NCBI RefSeq assembly: GCF_029853695.1
Contig: NZ_CP122537.1
Location: forward strand, 2,315,501-2,379,500
Origin: Jannaschia sp. GRR-S6-38
Lineage (GTDB): Bacteria > Pseudomonadota > Alphaproteobacteria > Rhodobacterales > Rhodobacteraceae
DNA length: 64,000 nt
Direction of reading: 5' to 3'
The notes below the pieces were generated by a model. It had not been told where the DNA came from. It searched no databases and was given only the letters and a program-made list of their open reading frames with translations. This document shows, piece after piece, positions 18,117 to 27,047 of the stretch. The position numbers and the translations under genes are program-made. The first letter of the stretch is position 1. Every line of letters starts with the position of its first letter.

Positions 18117-18755
18117 TCACGTTTCGCGGAGCGTTTCGCAGAGATCTGCGAGGATGCATTCGTCGCAGCGGGGGCTGCGCGCGCGGCAGACGCGCTTGCC
18201 ATGGGTCAGGATCAGAAGGTGTCCGTCGCGGCGGAACGCGTCGGGGATCCGGTCCTCCAGCGACGCGGCGGTCTGCGCCTCGGTCCGGCCCTGCGCGAGG
18301 CCCGTGCGGTTGCAGACGCGGTGGACATGGGTGTCGACGGCCACCACGGCCTCGCCGAAGGTGAAACTCAGCACGATATCGGCGCATTTGCGGCCCACGC
18401 CGGGCAGGCTCATCAGGCCCTTGCGATCGCGCGGGACGGTGCCGCCATGCTCGTCAAGCATCGCCCGGCACATCTTGCGCAGATTGCGCGCCTTCACGTT
18501 GTAGAGCCCGCAGGGCTTGATCGCCGCCACGATCTGCGCGTCCTCCAGCGCCAGGATGCCCTCCGGCGTGTCGGCCAGCGCGAAGAGCGCTTTGGAGGCC
18601 GCGGCGGTGTTCCGGTCGAGCGATTGCGCCGAAAGCATGCAGGACACGACCGAGCGGAACGGATCGCGCCCGCCCTTCGACCGCGGCAGGCGCGCATCCG
18701 GATAGGCGGCGCGCAGCCGTGTCATCATCTCGAGGATCTCGGGCGCATCCAGCAT
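18117..18755 (-). CDS. nth: Endonuclease III (DNA glycosylase/AP lyase)
   Basis: 212 residues. Removes oxidised pyrimidines and cuts at abasic sites in base excision repair. The helix-hairpin-helix LMSLPGVGRKCADIVL carries the catalytic lysine, and VDTHVHRVCNR the catalytic aspartate. The C-terminal iron-sulfur ligands have the exact C-x6-C-x2-C-x5-C spacing (CRARSPRCDECILADLC). All key residues are present. Confidence 0.96.
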   Translation of the reverse strand: MLDAPEILEMMTRLRAAYPDARLPRSKGGRDPFRSVVSCMLSAQSLDRNTAAASKALFALADTPEGILALEDAQIVAAIKPCGLYNVKARNLRKMCRAMLDEHGGTVPRDRKGLMSLPGVGRKCADIVLSFTFGEAVVAVDTHVHRVCNRTGLAQGRTEAQTAASLEDRIPDAFRRDGHLLILTHGKRVCRARSPRCDECILADLCETLRET

Positions 18756-18780
18756 GGGGCGAGGGTAGGGCGCGCGGGGC

Positions 18781-19286
18781 TCAGGGACAGGCGGCGTCCG
18801 CGCCCGGGCGCAGTTGCACCGCGGCGGATGCCGCCGCGCCCGACCGGACCAGGGGAAGCGGTCGGGCGTCTGACGGTGCCGCCAGCGCGACCGAAAACCC
18901 GTCCGCCGCCCCGGCCGTCCCGGTGCCGCAGGTCTCGATCCGGATCGTCACCGCAGCCGTGCCCGGCCCCCGCGCCGCGGCGATGCTCTCCGCGATCCCG
19001 CGCAGATCCGACAGAGCGGCGCGGGCGATGGCGAAGGCATCGTCGCCGCGCGGATCGGGCACCGGGACGAGCGGCGCGACCACGCTGCGGGGCGGGGCAC
19101 GGCCGAGCGGACCCGTGCCGCCAGCACGGGCATCCCGGGCGCGGGGGTTAGCCCCGCGGGCAGGGTCAGGAAGACGCGCAGGCCCGCCCAGTCGGCGGCG
19201 CGCGGGTCAAGACGCCGGGCCGCCTCCTCGCGCGGGGCGGTGCAGGCGGTCACCAGCGCGAGAACGAGACAGCCGAGAAGGCGCAT
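18781..19286 (-). pseudogene. Small lipoprotein gene with an apparent frameshift
   Basis: The gene starts at 19286 with a lipoprotein signal (MRLLGCLVLALVTACTAP) and reads ADWAGLRVFLTLPAGLTPAP to about 19110. The frame then turns into Arg/Ser-rich sequence, while another minus-strand frame continues plausibly with VAPLVPVPDPRGDDAFAIA to the stop at 18781. One missing base near 19085-19115 in a GC-rich run would join them into about 168 residues. It may be a real mutation or a sequence error. The family is not recognised. It is divergent from the DUF2975 gene. Confidence 0.6.
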
Positions 19287-19296
19287 GATAGGTTTC

Positions 19297-19328
19297 CTGT
19301 AAAAGAACGATTCGTTATTGTTTTACAG
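19297..19328. promoter_or_regulatory. AT-rich dyad operator between divergent genes
   Basis: CTGTAAAA (19297-19304) and TTTTACAG (19321-19328) form a perfect inverted repeat. Inside lies AACGA (19306-19310) facing TCGTT (19312-19316). The site sits 21 bp upstream of the DUF2975 start and 11 bp upstream of the lipoprotein gene start. Such an AT-rich dyad in very GC-rich DNA is probably an operator, perhaps for the XRE regulator encoded in the same operon. Confidence 0.55.
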
Positions 19329-19348
19329 AAAGCAATGGGGGCCCGGCA

Positions 19349-19885
19349 ATGTCGCGATCCGATCCGCATCGTCTCTCCGGCAACACCCGCGCGCTCGTCC
19401 GCGCCCTGCAGGCGATCTGCGCGGTGATGGCCCTGACGCTCGTGGCCCTCGCCGCGATCCTGCTGGCCCGGCCCGAGCTCGTCGTGTCGCTGGGCGATGG
19501 CTGGCCCCTCGCGCATCTGCCCGACGGCCGCTTGCGCTGGGCGGCGATCGCGCTCGCCCTCGCGCTGCTGGTCCCGCCGCTCGTCGCCGCCACCGCGCTG
19601 TTCCGCCTGAGCACCGCCTTCCTGCGCGGCCGGGTGTTCGAGCCCGCCGCCGCGCGCCACCTCGCCCGCGCGGGCCACGCCCTGCTCTGGGCGGCGGCGC
19701 TGGGCTTTCTGGCGCGGCCCGGCTTCGACCTGCTGGTGGGGTGGTCGCAAGGCCGCGGCTCGGTCGCGATCGAGCTGTCCTCGGCCGATCTCTGGGTCTT
19801 CGGCGGCGGTCTCCTGCTCCTGACGCTGGGCCGCGTGCTGGAGGAGGCGGGCCGCCTCGCGCGCGAGAACGCGGCCTTCGTCTGA
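19349..19885 (+). CDS. DUF2975 family membrane protein
   Basis: 178 residues with four hydrophobic segments (about 17-42, 66-88, 108-130 and 146-164). The pattern, with FRLSTAFLRGRVFEPAAARH between helices 2 and 3, fits DUF2975. These membrane proteins of unknown function are often encoded beside a small XRE regulator, as here. The stop overlaps the regulator start by one base (TGATG). Confidence 0.75.
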   Translation: MSRSDPHRLSGNTRALVRALQAICAVMALTLVALAAILLARPELVVSLGDGWPLAHLPDGRLRWAAIALALALLVPPLVAATALFRLSTAFLRGRVFEPAAARHLARAGHALLWAAALGFLARPGFDLLVGWSQGRGSVAIELSSADLWVFGGGLLLLTLGRVLEEAGRLARENAAFV

Positions 19886-20103
19886 TGGCCATTACCGTGA
19901 CGCTGGACGTGATGATGGCGCGCCGCAAGATGAGCGGCCGCGACCTCGCCGCGCGCGTGGGCATCACCGAAGCTAACCTGTCGCTGCTGAAATCCGGCAA
20001 GGTGAAGGGGGTGCGTTTCGCCACGCTCGCCGCCATCTGCGAAGCGCTCGACTGCCAGCCCGGCGACCTTCTGGAATGGCACCCCGACGAGGTGCGACCC
20101 TAG
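19885..20103 (+). CDS. Small XRE-family (YozG-like) transcriptional regulator
   Basis: 72 residues, nearly all a Cro/C1-type helix-turn-helix: MSGRDLAARVGITEANLSLL, then KVKGVRFATLAAICEALDCQ and PGDLLEW. The small size and pairing with DUF2975 match YozG-like regulators. It probably controls its own operon through the dyad at 19297-19328; this is inference from position. Confidence 0.85.
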   Translation: MAITVTLDVMMARRKMSGRDLAARVGITEANLSLLKSGKVKGVRFATLAAICEALDCQPGDLLEWHPDEVRP

Positions 20104-20107
20104 CGCT

Positions 20108-21376
20108 TCACCCCAGAAGCGTCTCAAGCGACAGCGCCATGACCTGCCCGGCCTCGACCATGTCCTGCACGCCAATCCATTCGTCCGGCTGATGCGCGAG
20201 GTCCAGGATGCCCGGCCCGTAGGCGATGCAATTCTTCAGCCGCCCGATCCGGTCGATATGCTTCTGGTCGTAGGTGCCGGGGCTGACGACGAATTCGGCG
20301 CTTCGGCCCATCACGCGCTGCACGGCGTCCTGCACGGTGCGCACCACCGGCGCGTCCTCGGCGGTCATCGACGGCATGACCTCGAAGAGGTCGCGGATCT
20401 CGTAGCGGAAGCCGGGCCGCGCCGCGCGCACCCGCTCCATCATCGCGGTCACTTCCGATTTCACCGCGGCGATGTCTTCCTCGGCCAGGAACCGGCGGTC
20501 GATGGTCAGCACGCAGCGGTCGGGCACGCAGGCCGAGGGCAGGCCGGTATAGCCCGCCTCCTGCACCGGCTCGCCGCCATGGATGGCGTTGAGGTTCAGC
20601 GTCGATTGCCGCGCGCCCTCGGGCACCACCGGCATCGCGGTGCGGCGGCCGGCCAGCAGCGGGAAGAGCGTGCGCTCCATCTCGTCGATGACGGCGCCCA
20701 TGTGACGGACCGCGCAATCGCCGAGGAACGGCATCGAGCCATGCGCGATCCGGCCCTTGGTCTCGATCTCGGCCCACCAGACACCGCGATGGCCCAGGCA
20801 GATGCGGTCCTTGTTGAGCGGTTCGGGGATGATGACGTGCTGCACCCGCGCGGGGTCAAAGAAGCCCTGCTCCGCCAGATGCGCCACGCCGCCGAAGCCG
20901 CCCGATTCCTCGTCCGCCGTGGCGCTGATCTCGATGGCGCCGCGGAAATCCGGGCGCAGCCGCGCGAAGGCTTCGGCCGCGACGATTGAGGTGGCGAGCC
21001 CGCCCTTCATGTCGCAGGCTCCGCGGCCCCAGACACGGCCCTCGGCCAGCTCGCCGCCGAAGGGGTCGCGCGTCCAGCCCTCGCCCACCGCGACGACGTC
21101 GTGATGCGAGTTGAAATGAACGCATTCGCCCGGGCGCGTGCCCTCCAGCCGGCAAATCACGTTCCAGCGCGGATAGCAGTCCGAATCGCCAAGCGCGCCC
21201 TCGGCGCGGACCATCTGCACCTCCCAGCCGCGCCCGCCGAGGCGCTGGCCCACGAGGTCGCAGATTTCGCGGTAATGCCGGCCCGGCGGGTTCAGCGTCG
21301 GGATCCTGACCAGCGCCTGGGTCAGCGCGACCAGGTCGCCCTCGCGGCGCTCGATCTCCTGCATCAGCCGGTCCAT
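20108..21376 (-). CDS. M20 family deacylase (ArgE/DapE-like)
   Basis: 422 residues. A dinuclear zinc amidohydrolase cleaving N-acyl amino acids or similar amides. Metal-site motifs are present: HFNSHHDVVAVG, GRGACDMKGGLA and ATADEESGGFGG, with a further catalytic region at IIPEPLNKDR. The ATG at 21376 is chosen for its GGAGG ribosome site; the longer frame has none. The exact substrate is not predictable, and no arg or dap genes are next to it. Confidence 0.85.
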   Translation of the reverse strand: MDRLMQEIERREGDLVALTQALVRIPTLNPPGRHYREICDLVGQRLGGRGWEVQMVRAEGALGDSDCYPRWNVICRLEGTRPGECVHFNSHHDVVAVGEGWTRDPFGGELAEGRVWGRGACDMKGGLATSIVAAEAFARLRPDFRGAIEISATADEESGGFGGVAHLAEQGFFDPARVQHVIIPEPLNKDRICLGHRGVWWAEIETKGRIAHGSMPFLGDCAVRHMGAVIDEMERTLFPLLAGRRTAMPVVPEGARQSTLNLNAIHGGEPVQEAGYTGLPSACVPDRCVLTIDRRFLAEEDIAAVKSEVTAMMERVRAARPGFRYEIRDLFEVMPSMTAEDAPVVRTVQDAVQRVMGRSAEFVVSPGTYDQKHIDRIGRLKNCIAYGPGILDLAHQPDEWIGVQDMVEAGQVMALSLETLLG

Positions 21377-21455
21377 GGCCCCTCCGTCATCCGTGCCGCC
21401 TTGATGGGGCGAAAGCGGGCGCGGGGCCAGCCCGGTCTGGCGCGGGGGCAGGGGC

Positions 21456-21785
21456 ATGCCTATCTGCGGGGACATGTTGGTGACCGTGATCCTGCCGCTC
21501 GTCCTGCTCGGCGGCCTTGGCTGGGCCGTCCCCTGGGCCGTCTCGCGCGTCCTGCCGGAGGGCGCGGGCTGGCTCGTGGCCAATGGCGCGATCTCGGCCG
21601 TTGTGCTTCTGGTGCTGGCGGGCGGGCTCTTCGCGCTGGCCTATGGACCGGCGCGGGCGGCGGTCTGGGCCGAGGCGCCGTGGTATTTCGCGCTTCTGGC
21701 CGCGCGCAGCGCGCTTGTCTGGGCGCCGGTCATGGTGCTGTCGCTGGCCAACCGCCCGCGGCACTGGACGCGGGCGACATGGTGA
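21456..21785 (+). CDS. Hypothetical membrane protein
   Basis: 109 residues with three predicted membrane helices (about 8-28, 42-66 and 78-97). No family recognised. Translation may start at 21456 or at the second ATG (21474); both have GGGG-type upstream purines. It is divergent from the deacylase gene. Confidence 0.55.
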   Translation: MPICGDMLVTVILPLVLLGGLGWAVPWAVSRVLPEGAGWLVANGAISAVVLLVLAGGLFALAYGPARAAVWAEAPWYFALLAARSALVWAPVMVLSLANRPRHWTRATW

Positions 21786-21838
21786 GGGTCGCGGCCCCGC
21801 GCCCGAGCCGCTAGGCTGCGCGCGAAGAGGGAGAGACG

Positions 21839-22105
21839 ATGCTTGCGCTATTGCGACTGACGGTGATGCTGCTGATCGCGCTTACGGTGATCTACTGGGC
21901 GCTGGTCCTGTATCTGCGCGCGGGCGAGAAGGACCGTCTGGAGGCCGAATGGGAGGCCGAGCGCCCGCCCCTGCCGCAGCACACCTACGTGGCCAACGGA
22001 TTGCGCGACTACCAGGGCAGCCTGCGCCGCAAGTTGATCTGGGGCGTCTACGTGATCCCGATCACGGTGGTGGTCGGGCTCGTCTATTACGTCAATTACG
22101 CCTGA
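21839..22105 (+). CDS. Small conserved two-helix membrane protein
   Basis: 88 residues with an N-terminal helix (residues 3-26), a charged middle (EKDRLEAEWEAERP...HTYVANGLRDYQGSLRRK) and a C-terminal helix (68-86). A strong GAGGGAGAG ribosome site precedes the ATG. It ends 9 bp before the DUF1523 gene, so the two probably act together. Function unknown. Confidence 0.75.
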   Translation: MLALLRLTVMLLIALTVIYWALVLYLRAGEKDRLEAEWEAERPPLPQHTYVANGLRDYQGSLRRKLIWGVYVIPITVVVGLVYYVNYA

Positions 22106-22114
22106 GGCTCCCGC

Positions 22115-22756
22115 ATGCGCTGGCTCAAATGGATCCCGACCGTCCTGGTCCTCGCCATCGTCGCGGGCTTCCTGCATTACACGCTGCCCGACCGCGACAT
22201 CGTGCGGATCGTGAACACCGATGTCCGCCGCGTCGATTTCGGCGAGAACTCGATCTTCTGGGCCGCACCGGACGCCGGCAGCGCGGGCGCGGTGAACCGC
22301 GACGTGCGCTTCATCGAGGCGGTGCGCCCCAGTGGTCGCCCCTCGGTTTACCGCAACGAGGACACGGGCTGGGGCTGGCCGCCCTATTTCAAGCTCGACA
22401 GCTCGAACCTGCAGACCGAGGCGCGCGACCTGGTGTCCACCTCCGGCGATCCGGTCTGGGTGGCGCTGACGCATTACGGCTGGCGATCCGAATTCCTGTC
22501 GATCTTTCCCAATGCCGTCGGCGTGCGGGTCGTGGATGGGCCGGACGTGCGGCTCATCCCGTGGTTCAATATCGTGGTACTGACCCTGCTGGCCGCGCTG
22601 GCCTGGGGCGTCGGCGTCCGCATCCGGCGCTTCCGCCGCAACCGGATCGACCCGCTGCTCGAGGATGCGGGCGAGGCGTGGGACGACGCGGGCGAGGCGG
22701 TGTCGCGCAAGCGGCGCGGGATCCGGCGCTTCTTCGGCGGGTTCTTCGGCGGCTGA
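22115..22756 (+). CDS. DUF1523 family membrane-anchored protein
   Basis: 213 residues. An N-terminal helix (about 6-23) is followed by a soluble domain (YTLPDRDIVRIVNTDVRRVD; WGWPPYFKLDSSNLQTEARD; VALTHYGWRSEFLSIFPNAV), a second helix (about 147-166) and a charged tail ending in FFGGFFGG. This matches DUF1523, common in Rhodobacterales and of unknown role. The soluble domain probably lies in the periplasm. Confidence 0.82.
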   Translation: MRWLKWIPTVLVLAIVAGFLHYTLPDRDIVRIVNTDVRRVDFGENSIFWAAPDAGSAGAVNRDVRFIEAVRPSGRPSVYRNEDTGWGWPPYFKLDSSNLQTEARDLVSTSGDPVWVALTHYGWRSEFLSIFPNAVGVRVVDGPDVRLIPWFNIVVLTLLAALAWGVGVRIRRFRRNRIDPLLEDAGEAWDDAGEAVSRKRRGIRRFFGGFFGG

Positions 22757-22760
22757 CCGA

Positions 22761-23519
22761 TCAGAGTCTGCGCAGCGACAGGCCCTGCGCCTCGGCCAGG
22801 CTGAGATAGGGAATGCGCGGCGGGCCGAAGCCCGCGCCTTGTCCGATCTGCGGGAAAAGCTGCGCCATCGAGGCCAGGACCGCGCGGTTCAGCGCCCGCC
22901 CGGTGGCCCGGGCCGGGTGATAGCTTTCGACCGGCATACCCGAGACCAGCACGGCCTCCTGACCGGCGCAGGCGATGCCGTAGACCGACACCTCGCCCGG
23001 CGGCACGACCGGGGCGATCGAATGGCCGTCCTCGAAGGCGGCGATCGGGGCGAAGGCCATCGGGCTGCCGACCAGTTCGTGACAGGTCTTGTTGGCGATC
23101 AGCACATGTGCCTGGGCGCCCAAAAGGACATCCGTCTCGGGTCCCGCCGCGCCCAGCGCGTGGGCCGCGACGCGGTAGAACAGCGGACGCTCGCCCTGCG
23201 GCCCGAAGCTGCGGGTGCCGATCCAGTCGATCTGCGCCGTGCCGCCGCCGCGCGTGGCGACGCGGTCGCCGGGCATCAGATCCTCGATCGCGATCGGGCC
23301 GTTCGCGCCGCGCAGGATCGCCCCGCGCGCCAGGCTGGCCACCGCCCCCGCCAGTTCCGGCGTGTCCGGCAGCCGCCGTCGGTCCCACTGCGCCACGCCG
23401 CGGTGATCGAGCCAGGCCAGCTCGAAGGAAATGGTCGGGACATCGGCGTCCGCGCGCGCATGGGCGCCGTCGGGGACGGGGCTGTAGGGGGCGGACGGAA
23501 GCCGCTGATAAGCAGTCAT
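22761..23519 (-). CDS. Second Hint-domain protein, also without the catalytic Cys
   Basis: 252 residues. A Hint_2-like domain begins near residue 57 (SLARGAILRGANG, IEDLMPGDRVATRGGGTAQI, DWIGTRSF). The nucleophile position, normally Cys, is Ser, as in the Hint protein at 12160-13149. The C-terminal part (VSGMPVESYHPARATGRALN) is typical of this Rhodobacterales group. The ATG at 23519 gives an N-terminus without signal peptide. Function unknown. Confidence 0.75.
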   Translation of the reverse strand: MTAYQRLPSAPYSPVPDGAHARADADVPTISFELAWLDHRGVAQWDRRRLPDTPELAGAVASLARGAILRGANGPIAIEDLMPGDRVATRGGGTAQIDWIGTRSFGPQGERPLFYRVAAHALGAAGPETDVLLGAQAHVLIANKTCHELVGSPMAFAPIAAFEDGHSIAPVVPPGEVSVYGIACAGQEAVLVSGMPVESYHPARATGRALNRAVLASMAQLFPQIGQGAGFGPPRIPYLSLAEAQGLSLRRL

Positions 23520-23661
23520 GACGAGGTCGTCCTGGCAATGGCGGCCCCCACCGCGCCTGACCTTATCCGCCGATCGGGCCCTCGCGATCAACCGCGCGGA
23601 TCGAAACAAAGGGTTTCCCGTCCCCGTTCACCTCGCATCCGGGCCGTGCTAAGCGCCTCGC

Positions 23662-25821
23662 ATGACCGCATTGCCTCCCCTGTCCCAGACGCTCGTTCAG
23701 GCCCGCCAGGCCATGGAACTGGAAGCGCCCCGCGCCGCCGCCTCGGTTCTCGAACCCTATCGCGACAGCAACCCGGACGATCCCGAATACTGGCTGCAGC
23801 TCGCTCGCGCCAATGCCGAGCTCGACGAGGATTTTCCCGCCCGCAGCGCCTTCGACCGCGCGCTGGAGCTCGCGCCGAGACAGGCCGTGATCTGGATCGA
23901 GCTGGCGATCTTCGAAAGCCGCAAGCGCCGCGGCGGCGCCGTCGTCAAGCGCGCCAAGCGGGAGGGCCTGCCCGCGGCGCTGGTCCAGATGATCCAGGGC
24001 GCGGCCTCCGGCACGGGGCCCCGTGCGATCGGCACCGGCGCCGCGACCAAGGCCGAGCTTCAGACCCTCGCCCAACTGGGCGCCAAGCGCGATTTCGCGG
24101 GGATCGAACGGCTGGCCACGGCGATCCTCAAGCGCGGGCAGGGTGCGGTGATCTGGGGCATGCTGGGTCAGGCGCGCATGGATATGGGCTGCGGCCCGCA
24201 GGCCTGCGACGCGTTCCGCCGCGGCCTGAAACTGGAGCCTTATGCCAACGATCTGCGCCTCGCGCTGGTCCGCGCGCTGGCCCTCGGGGGCGAGACGCTC
24301 GAGGCCGTGGCCGAGGCGCGCCGCGCCGCCCACACCGCGCCGGCCGACGCCGATGCGCAGCTCATCTACGTGCGCACGCTGGAGAAGGCGAACCAGCACC
24401 GAAAAGCCGTGCCGATCATCGACCGCATCCTCGAGTTGCAGCCCGACCGCGACGTCGTGCTGCGCCTCGCCATCGAGGCCGCGACGGAAAGCGGCCGTCC
24501 GGGCGACGCGCTGGCGCTGGCGGAACGCCGCGCCCCGGACGCGCCGGGCCGGGACATCTCGATCGCCCAGGCCCTCGCCGGCGCGGGGCGCGACCTGGAG
24601 GCGCTCGCCATCTACGACCGCCTGCTGGCCGCCGATCCCGAGAACGCGGAGGCGCATGCGGCGCGCGCGTCGCTCTGCCAGGTGCTCGGGCGGCGCGAGG
24701 AGGCCGAGGCCGGCTACCGCGCGGCGATCAGGCTCAGCCCGAAGAGCGGCGCCAGCTACCGGGCCCTCGCCTACGGCGCGCGGCTCTCGCCCGATGACGA
24801 GGTGGTCGGCCAGATGCAACGCACGCTGGAGCTGCCCGACCTGCCGGAAGCCGATCGTCGGCTCCTGCATTACGCGCTGGGCCGCGTCTTCGAGAAGGCG
24901 GACCCGGCCGTCTCGTTCCACCACCTCGAGCAGGCCAACGCCTCGATGGACAAGGCCTTCCCGGACAATCCCGAACACCGCAGGATGACCCTGAGCCGCC
25001 GGTTCGGACCGCAATGGAACACGCTGAAGGCTTCGGTCGCCGCGGGCGCCACCAGCGCCTCCGAAGCGGCGCCGATCTTCGTCACGGGCGTGCCGCGCTC
25101 GGGCACCACCCTCGTCGAGACCATCATCTCGACGCATCCGGCGGTCGTCGCGGGCGGCGAGCTGGGGGTTCTGGGACCGGTCACAACCGAGCTGGAGAAA
25201 AGCCTCGCCGCGGGCGTCCCGGCAAGTTCGGGCGAGCTCACGGACGCGGGCAACGCCTATGATCTGGCGGCCCGCGCGGCGATCAACGCTCCGGAGGAAA
25301 CCCGCCGGATCACCGACAAGTCGATCTCGACCTTCCAGGCGCTGGGACTGGTCCGCGAGATCCTGCCCAAATCGAAGATCGTGGTCGTCCACCGCGACCC
25401 GCGGGACTCCGGCCTGTCGCAATGGCGCAACCATTTCCGCGATGGTACGCAGCGCTTCGCGGCCTCGTGGGAGGGCATCGCCGAGAATTACGGCATGTTC
25501 CGCCGCGCCGTCGATTTCTGGCGCGACGTCCTGCCGGCCGGCGCCTTCCACGAGATCCATTACGAGGCGCTTCTGGCCGATCCCGAGGGCCAGGCCCGTG
25601 CGCTTTTGGAGTTCTGCGAGCTGGAATGGGATCCGGCGGTCCTGTCCTTCCACGAGAAGGCGGAGAAGGTGAAGACGCTCAGCTTCGCGCAGGTGCGGCA
25701 GCCGCTCTACAAGACGTCGCAGGGCGGCTGGCGCAAGCACGAGGCGCATCTGAAGCCGCTGATCGAGGCGCTGGAGAAGCGCGGCCTGCTTCCGCCCGAG
25801 GAGGCCGAGATCGCCGGCTAG
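23662..25821 (+). CDS. TPR-repeat sulfotransferase family protein
   Basis: 719 residues in two parts. Residues 1 to about 420 are tetratricopeptide-type helical repeats (for example [20 protein letters not shown] and [20 protein letters not shown]). From about 470 a sulfotransferase domain follows: the PAPS 5'-phosphosulfate loop [11 protein letters not shown], the 3'-phosphate site [15 protein letters not shown], and the C-terminal [11 protein letters not shown]. The TPR part should hold a protein or glycan acceptor. The acceptor is unknown. The stop overlaps the convergent lipase gene by 4 bp. Confidence 0.87.
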   Translation: MTALPPLSQTLVQARQAMELEAPRAAASVLEPYRDSNPDDPEYWLQLARANAELDEDFPARSAFDRALELAPRQAVIWIELAIFESRKRRGGAVVKRAKREGLPAALVQMIQGAASGTGPRAIGTGAATKAELQTLAQLGAKRDFAGIERLATAILKRGQGAVIWGMLGQARMDMGCGPQACDAFRRGLKLEPYANDLRLALVRALALGGETLEAVAEARRAAHTAPADADAQLIYVRTLEKANQHRKAVPIIDRILELQPDRDVVLRLAIEAATESGRPGDALALAERRAPDAPGRDISIAQALAGAGRDLEALAIYDRLLAADPENAEAHAARASLCQVLGRREEAEAGYRAAIRLSPKSGASYRALAYGARLSPDDEVVGQMQRTLELPDLPEADRRLLHYALGRVFEKADPAVSFHHLEQANASMDKAFPDNPEHRRMTLSRRFGPQWNTLKASVAAGATSASEAAPIFVTGVPRSGTTLVETIISTHPAVVAGGELGVLGPVTTELEKSLAAGVPASSGELTDAGNAYDLAARAAINAPEETRRITDKSISTFQALGLVREILPKSKIVVVHRDPRDSGLSQWRNHFRDGTQRFAASWEGIAENYGMFRRAVDFWRDVLPAGAFHEIHYEALLADPEGQARALLEFCELEWDPAVLSFHEKAEKVKTLSFAQVRQPLYKTSQGGWRKHEAHLKPLIEALEKRGLLPPEEAEIAG

Positions 25822-26555
25822 TCGGTGAAGGTATCGATCACGTCGCCCAGGTCGAGATCGGGGTCGAACCGGCCCGTCCGCAGGAAGGCCAGCACCTCGC
25901 CGATCACGAGGGGCGAGTTCATGATGAAGGTATGCGTGACCGGAAGGGCGATGAAATCGTCCATCCCCGCGACCTTGGTCGATGCGACCGAGACCTTGCC
26001 GTCATCCTCGCCCGGCAGGATCGCCGAATAGATCGGCGACAGGCTGCGCGTGCCCGCGATCACGCCCACGCCGGGCCAGACGGGACCCAGCTCCGCGGGC
26101 AGGCCGGCGGTTCCGAGCTGCATGCCGGCGGGGCCGTTCATCCATGCGAACGGCGCCAGGTCGCCCAGCGCATCGACCAGCTCCGAGCCCTGGTTCGGCG
26201 GCGCCAGCATCACCGTGCGGCCCAGCCGCTCGTGGGTCTGCGAGGCGCGCCACTGGCGCAGCAGGATGCCACCCATGGAATGCGTCACGAAATGGATCTG
26301 CGGCGCGCCCTCGCATTCGGCAATCGACCGCGGGATGGCGGCGCGGGCGAGCGTGGGGATATCCCCCTCGGTCGAGGGATAGTCGCGGTTCACGACCTGG
26401 TAGCCCTCGGCGCGCAGCGCCTCCTCCATCACCAGGAGCGACGCGTCGCTGCGCGCCAGGCCGTGTAGCAGGACCACGCATTCCGGCTGGGTCTGCGCCG
26501 AGGCGGGCAGGGCGAGGGCGAGAAGGGCGAGGGCGAGACGAATCATCCCATCCAT
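25818..26555 (-). CDS. Secreted alpha/beta hydrolase (lipase/PGAP1-like)
   Basis: 245 residues. A signal peptide ([20 protein letters not shown]) exports it. [11 protein letters not shown] forms the oxyanion loop and [11 protein letters not shown] carries the nucleophilic serine (HSMGG). A catalytic His is likely in LPVTHTFIM. This resembles secreted lipase-like esterases. The start is 26555 or the ATG at 26546; both keep the signal peptide. Substrate unknown. Confidence 0.82.
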   Translation of the reverse strand: MDGMIRLALALLALALPASAQTQPECVVLLHGLARSDASLLVMEEALRAEGYQVVNRDYPSTEGDIPTLARAAIPRSIAECEGAPQIHFVTHSMGGILLRQWRASQTHERLGRTVMLAPPNQGSELVDALGDLAPFAWMNGPAGMQLGTAGLPAELGPVWPGVGVIAGTRSLSPIYSAILPGEDDGKVSVASTKVAGMDDFIALPVTHTFIMNSPLVIGEVLAFLRTGRFDPDLDLGDVIDTFTD

Positions 26556-26591
26556 CTAGTGCGCCGCCGGGGCGCGGGCTAGGAGGGGCGC

Positions 26592-27047
26592 ATGCCGTCC
26601 CGCCCCATCCGCCTCGCCGCGCGCGCCGTGCTGGTCCATCGCGACCGGCTCCTGCTGGTCAACGCCTATCCGCCCGAGGTGGACAGCGCGCTCTGGTGCG
26701 CGCCGGGCGGCGGAGCGGAGGCGCATGAGGGCCTGCCCGCAACGCTGGTTCGCGAGGTGCGCGAGGAAACGGGTCTGGAGGTGCGCGTCGACGCGCCCTG
26801 TCTGGTCAACGAGTTCCACGATCCCGAACGCGACTGGCACCAGGTCGAGGTGTTCTTCCGGTGCCGTCTGCGGCGCGGCGAACTCGACGCCGATTGGCAG
26901 GATCCGGAAGGCATCGTCACCCGCCGCCGCTGGGTCGCCCGCGACGAGATGGTGGCGCTGCAGTTCCGGCCGCTCTCGCTGCCCGCGGTGGCCTGGGAGG
27001 ACGGGGGCGCCCCCCGTTACGACCCGTTGGAGCGCATCGTGCGCTGA
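26592..27047 (+). CDS. NUDIX hydrolase
   Basis: 151 residues. The Nudix box G-x5-E-x7-RE-x2-EE-x-G is complete (GGAEAHEGLPATLVREVREE, then TGLEV), so it should hydrolyse a nucleoside diphosphate linked to another group with Mg2+. Substrate unknown. Its last 31 bp overlap the convergent EamA gene. It is divergent from the lipase. Confidence 0.9.
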   Translation: MPSRPIRLAARAVLVHRDRLLLVNAYPPEVDSALWCAPGGGAEAHEGLPATLVREVREETGLEVRVDAPCLVNEFHDPERDWHQVEVFFRCRLRRGELDADWQDPEGIVTRRRWVARDEMVALQFRPLSLPAVAWEDGGAPRYDPLERIVR

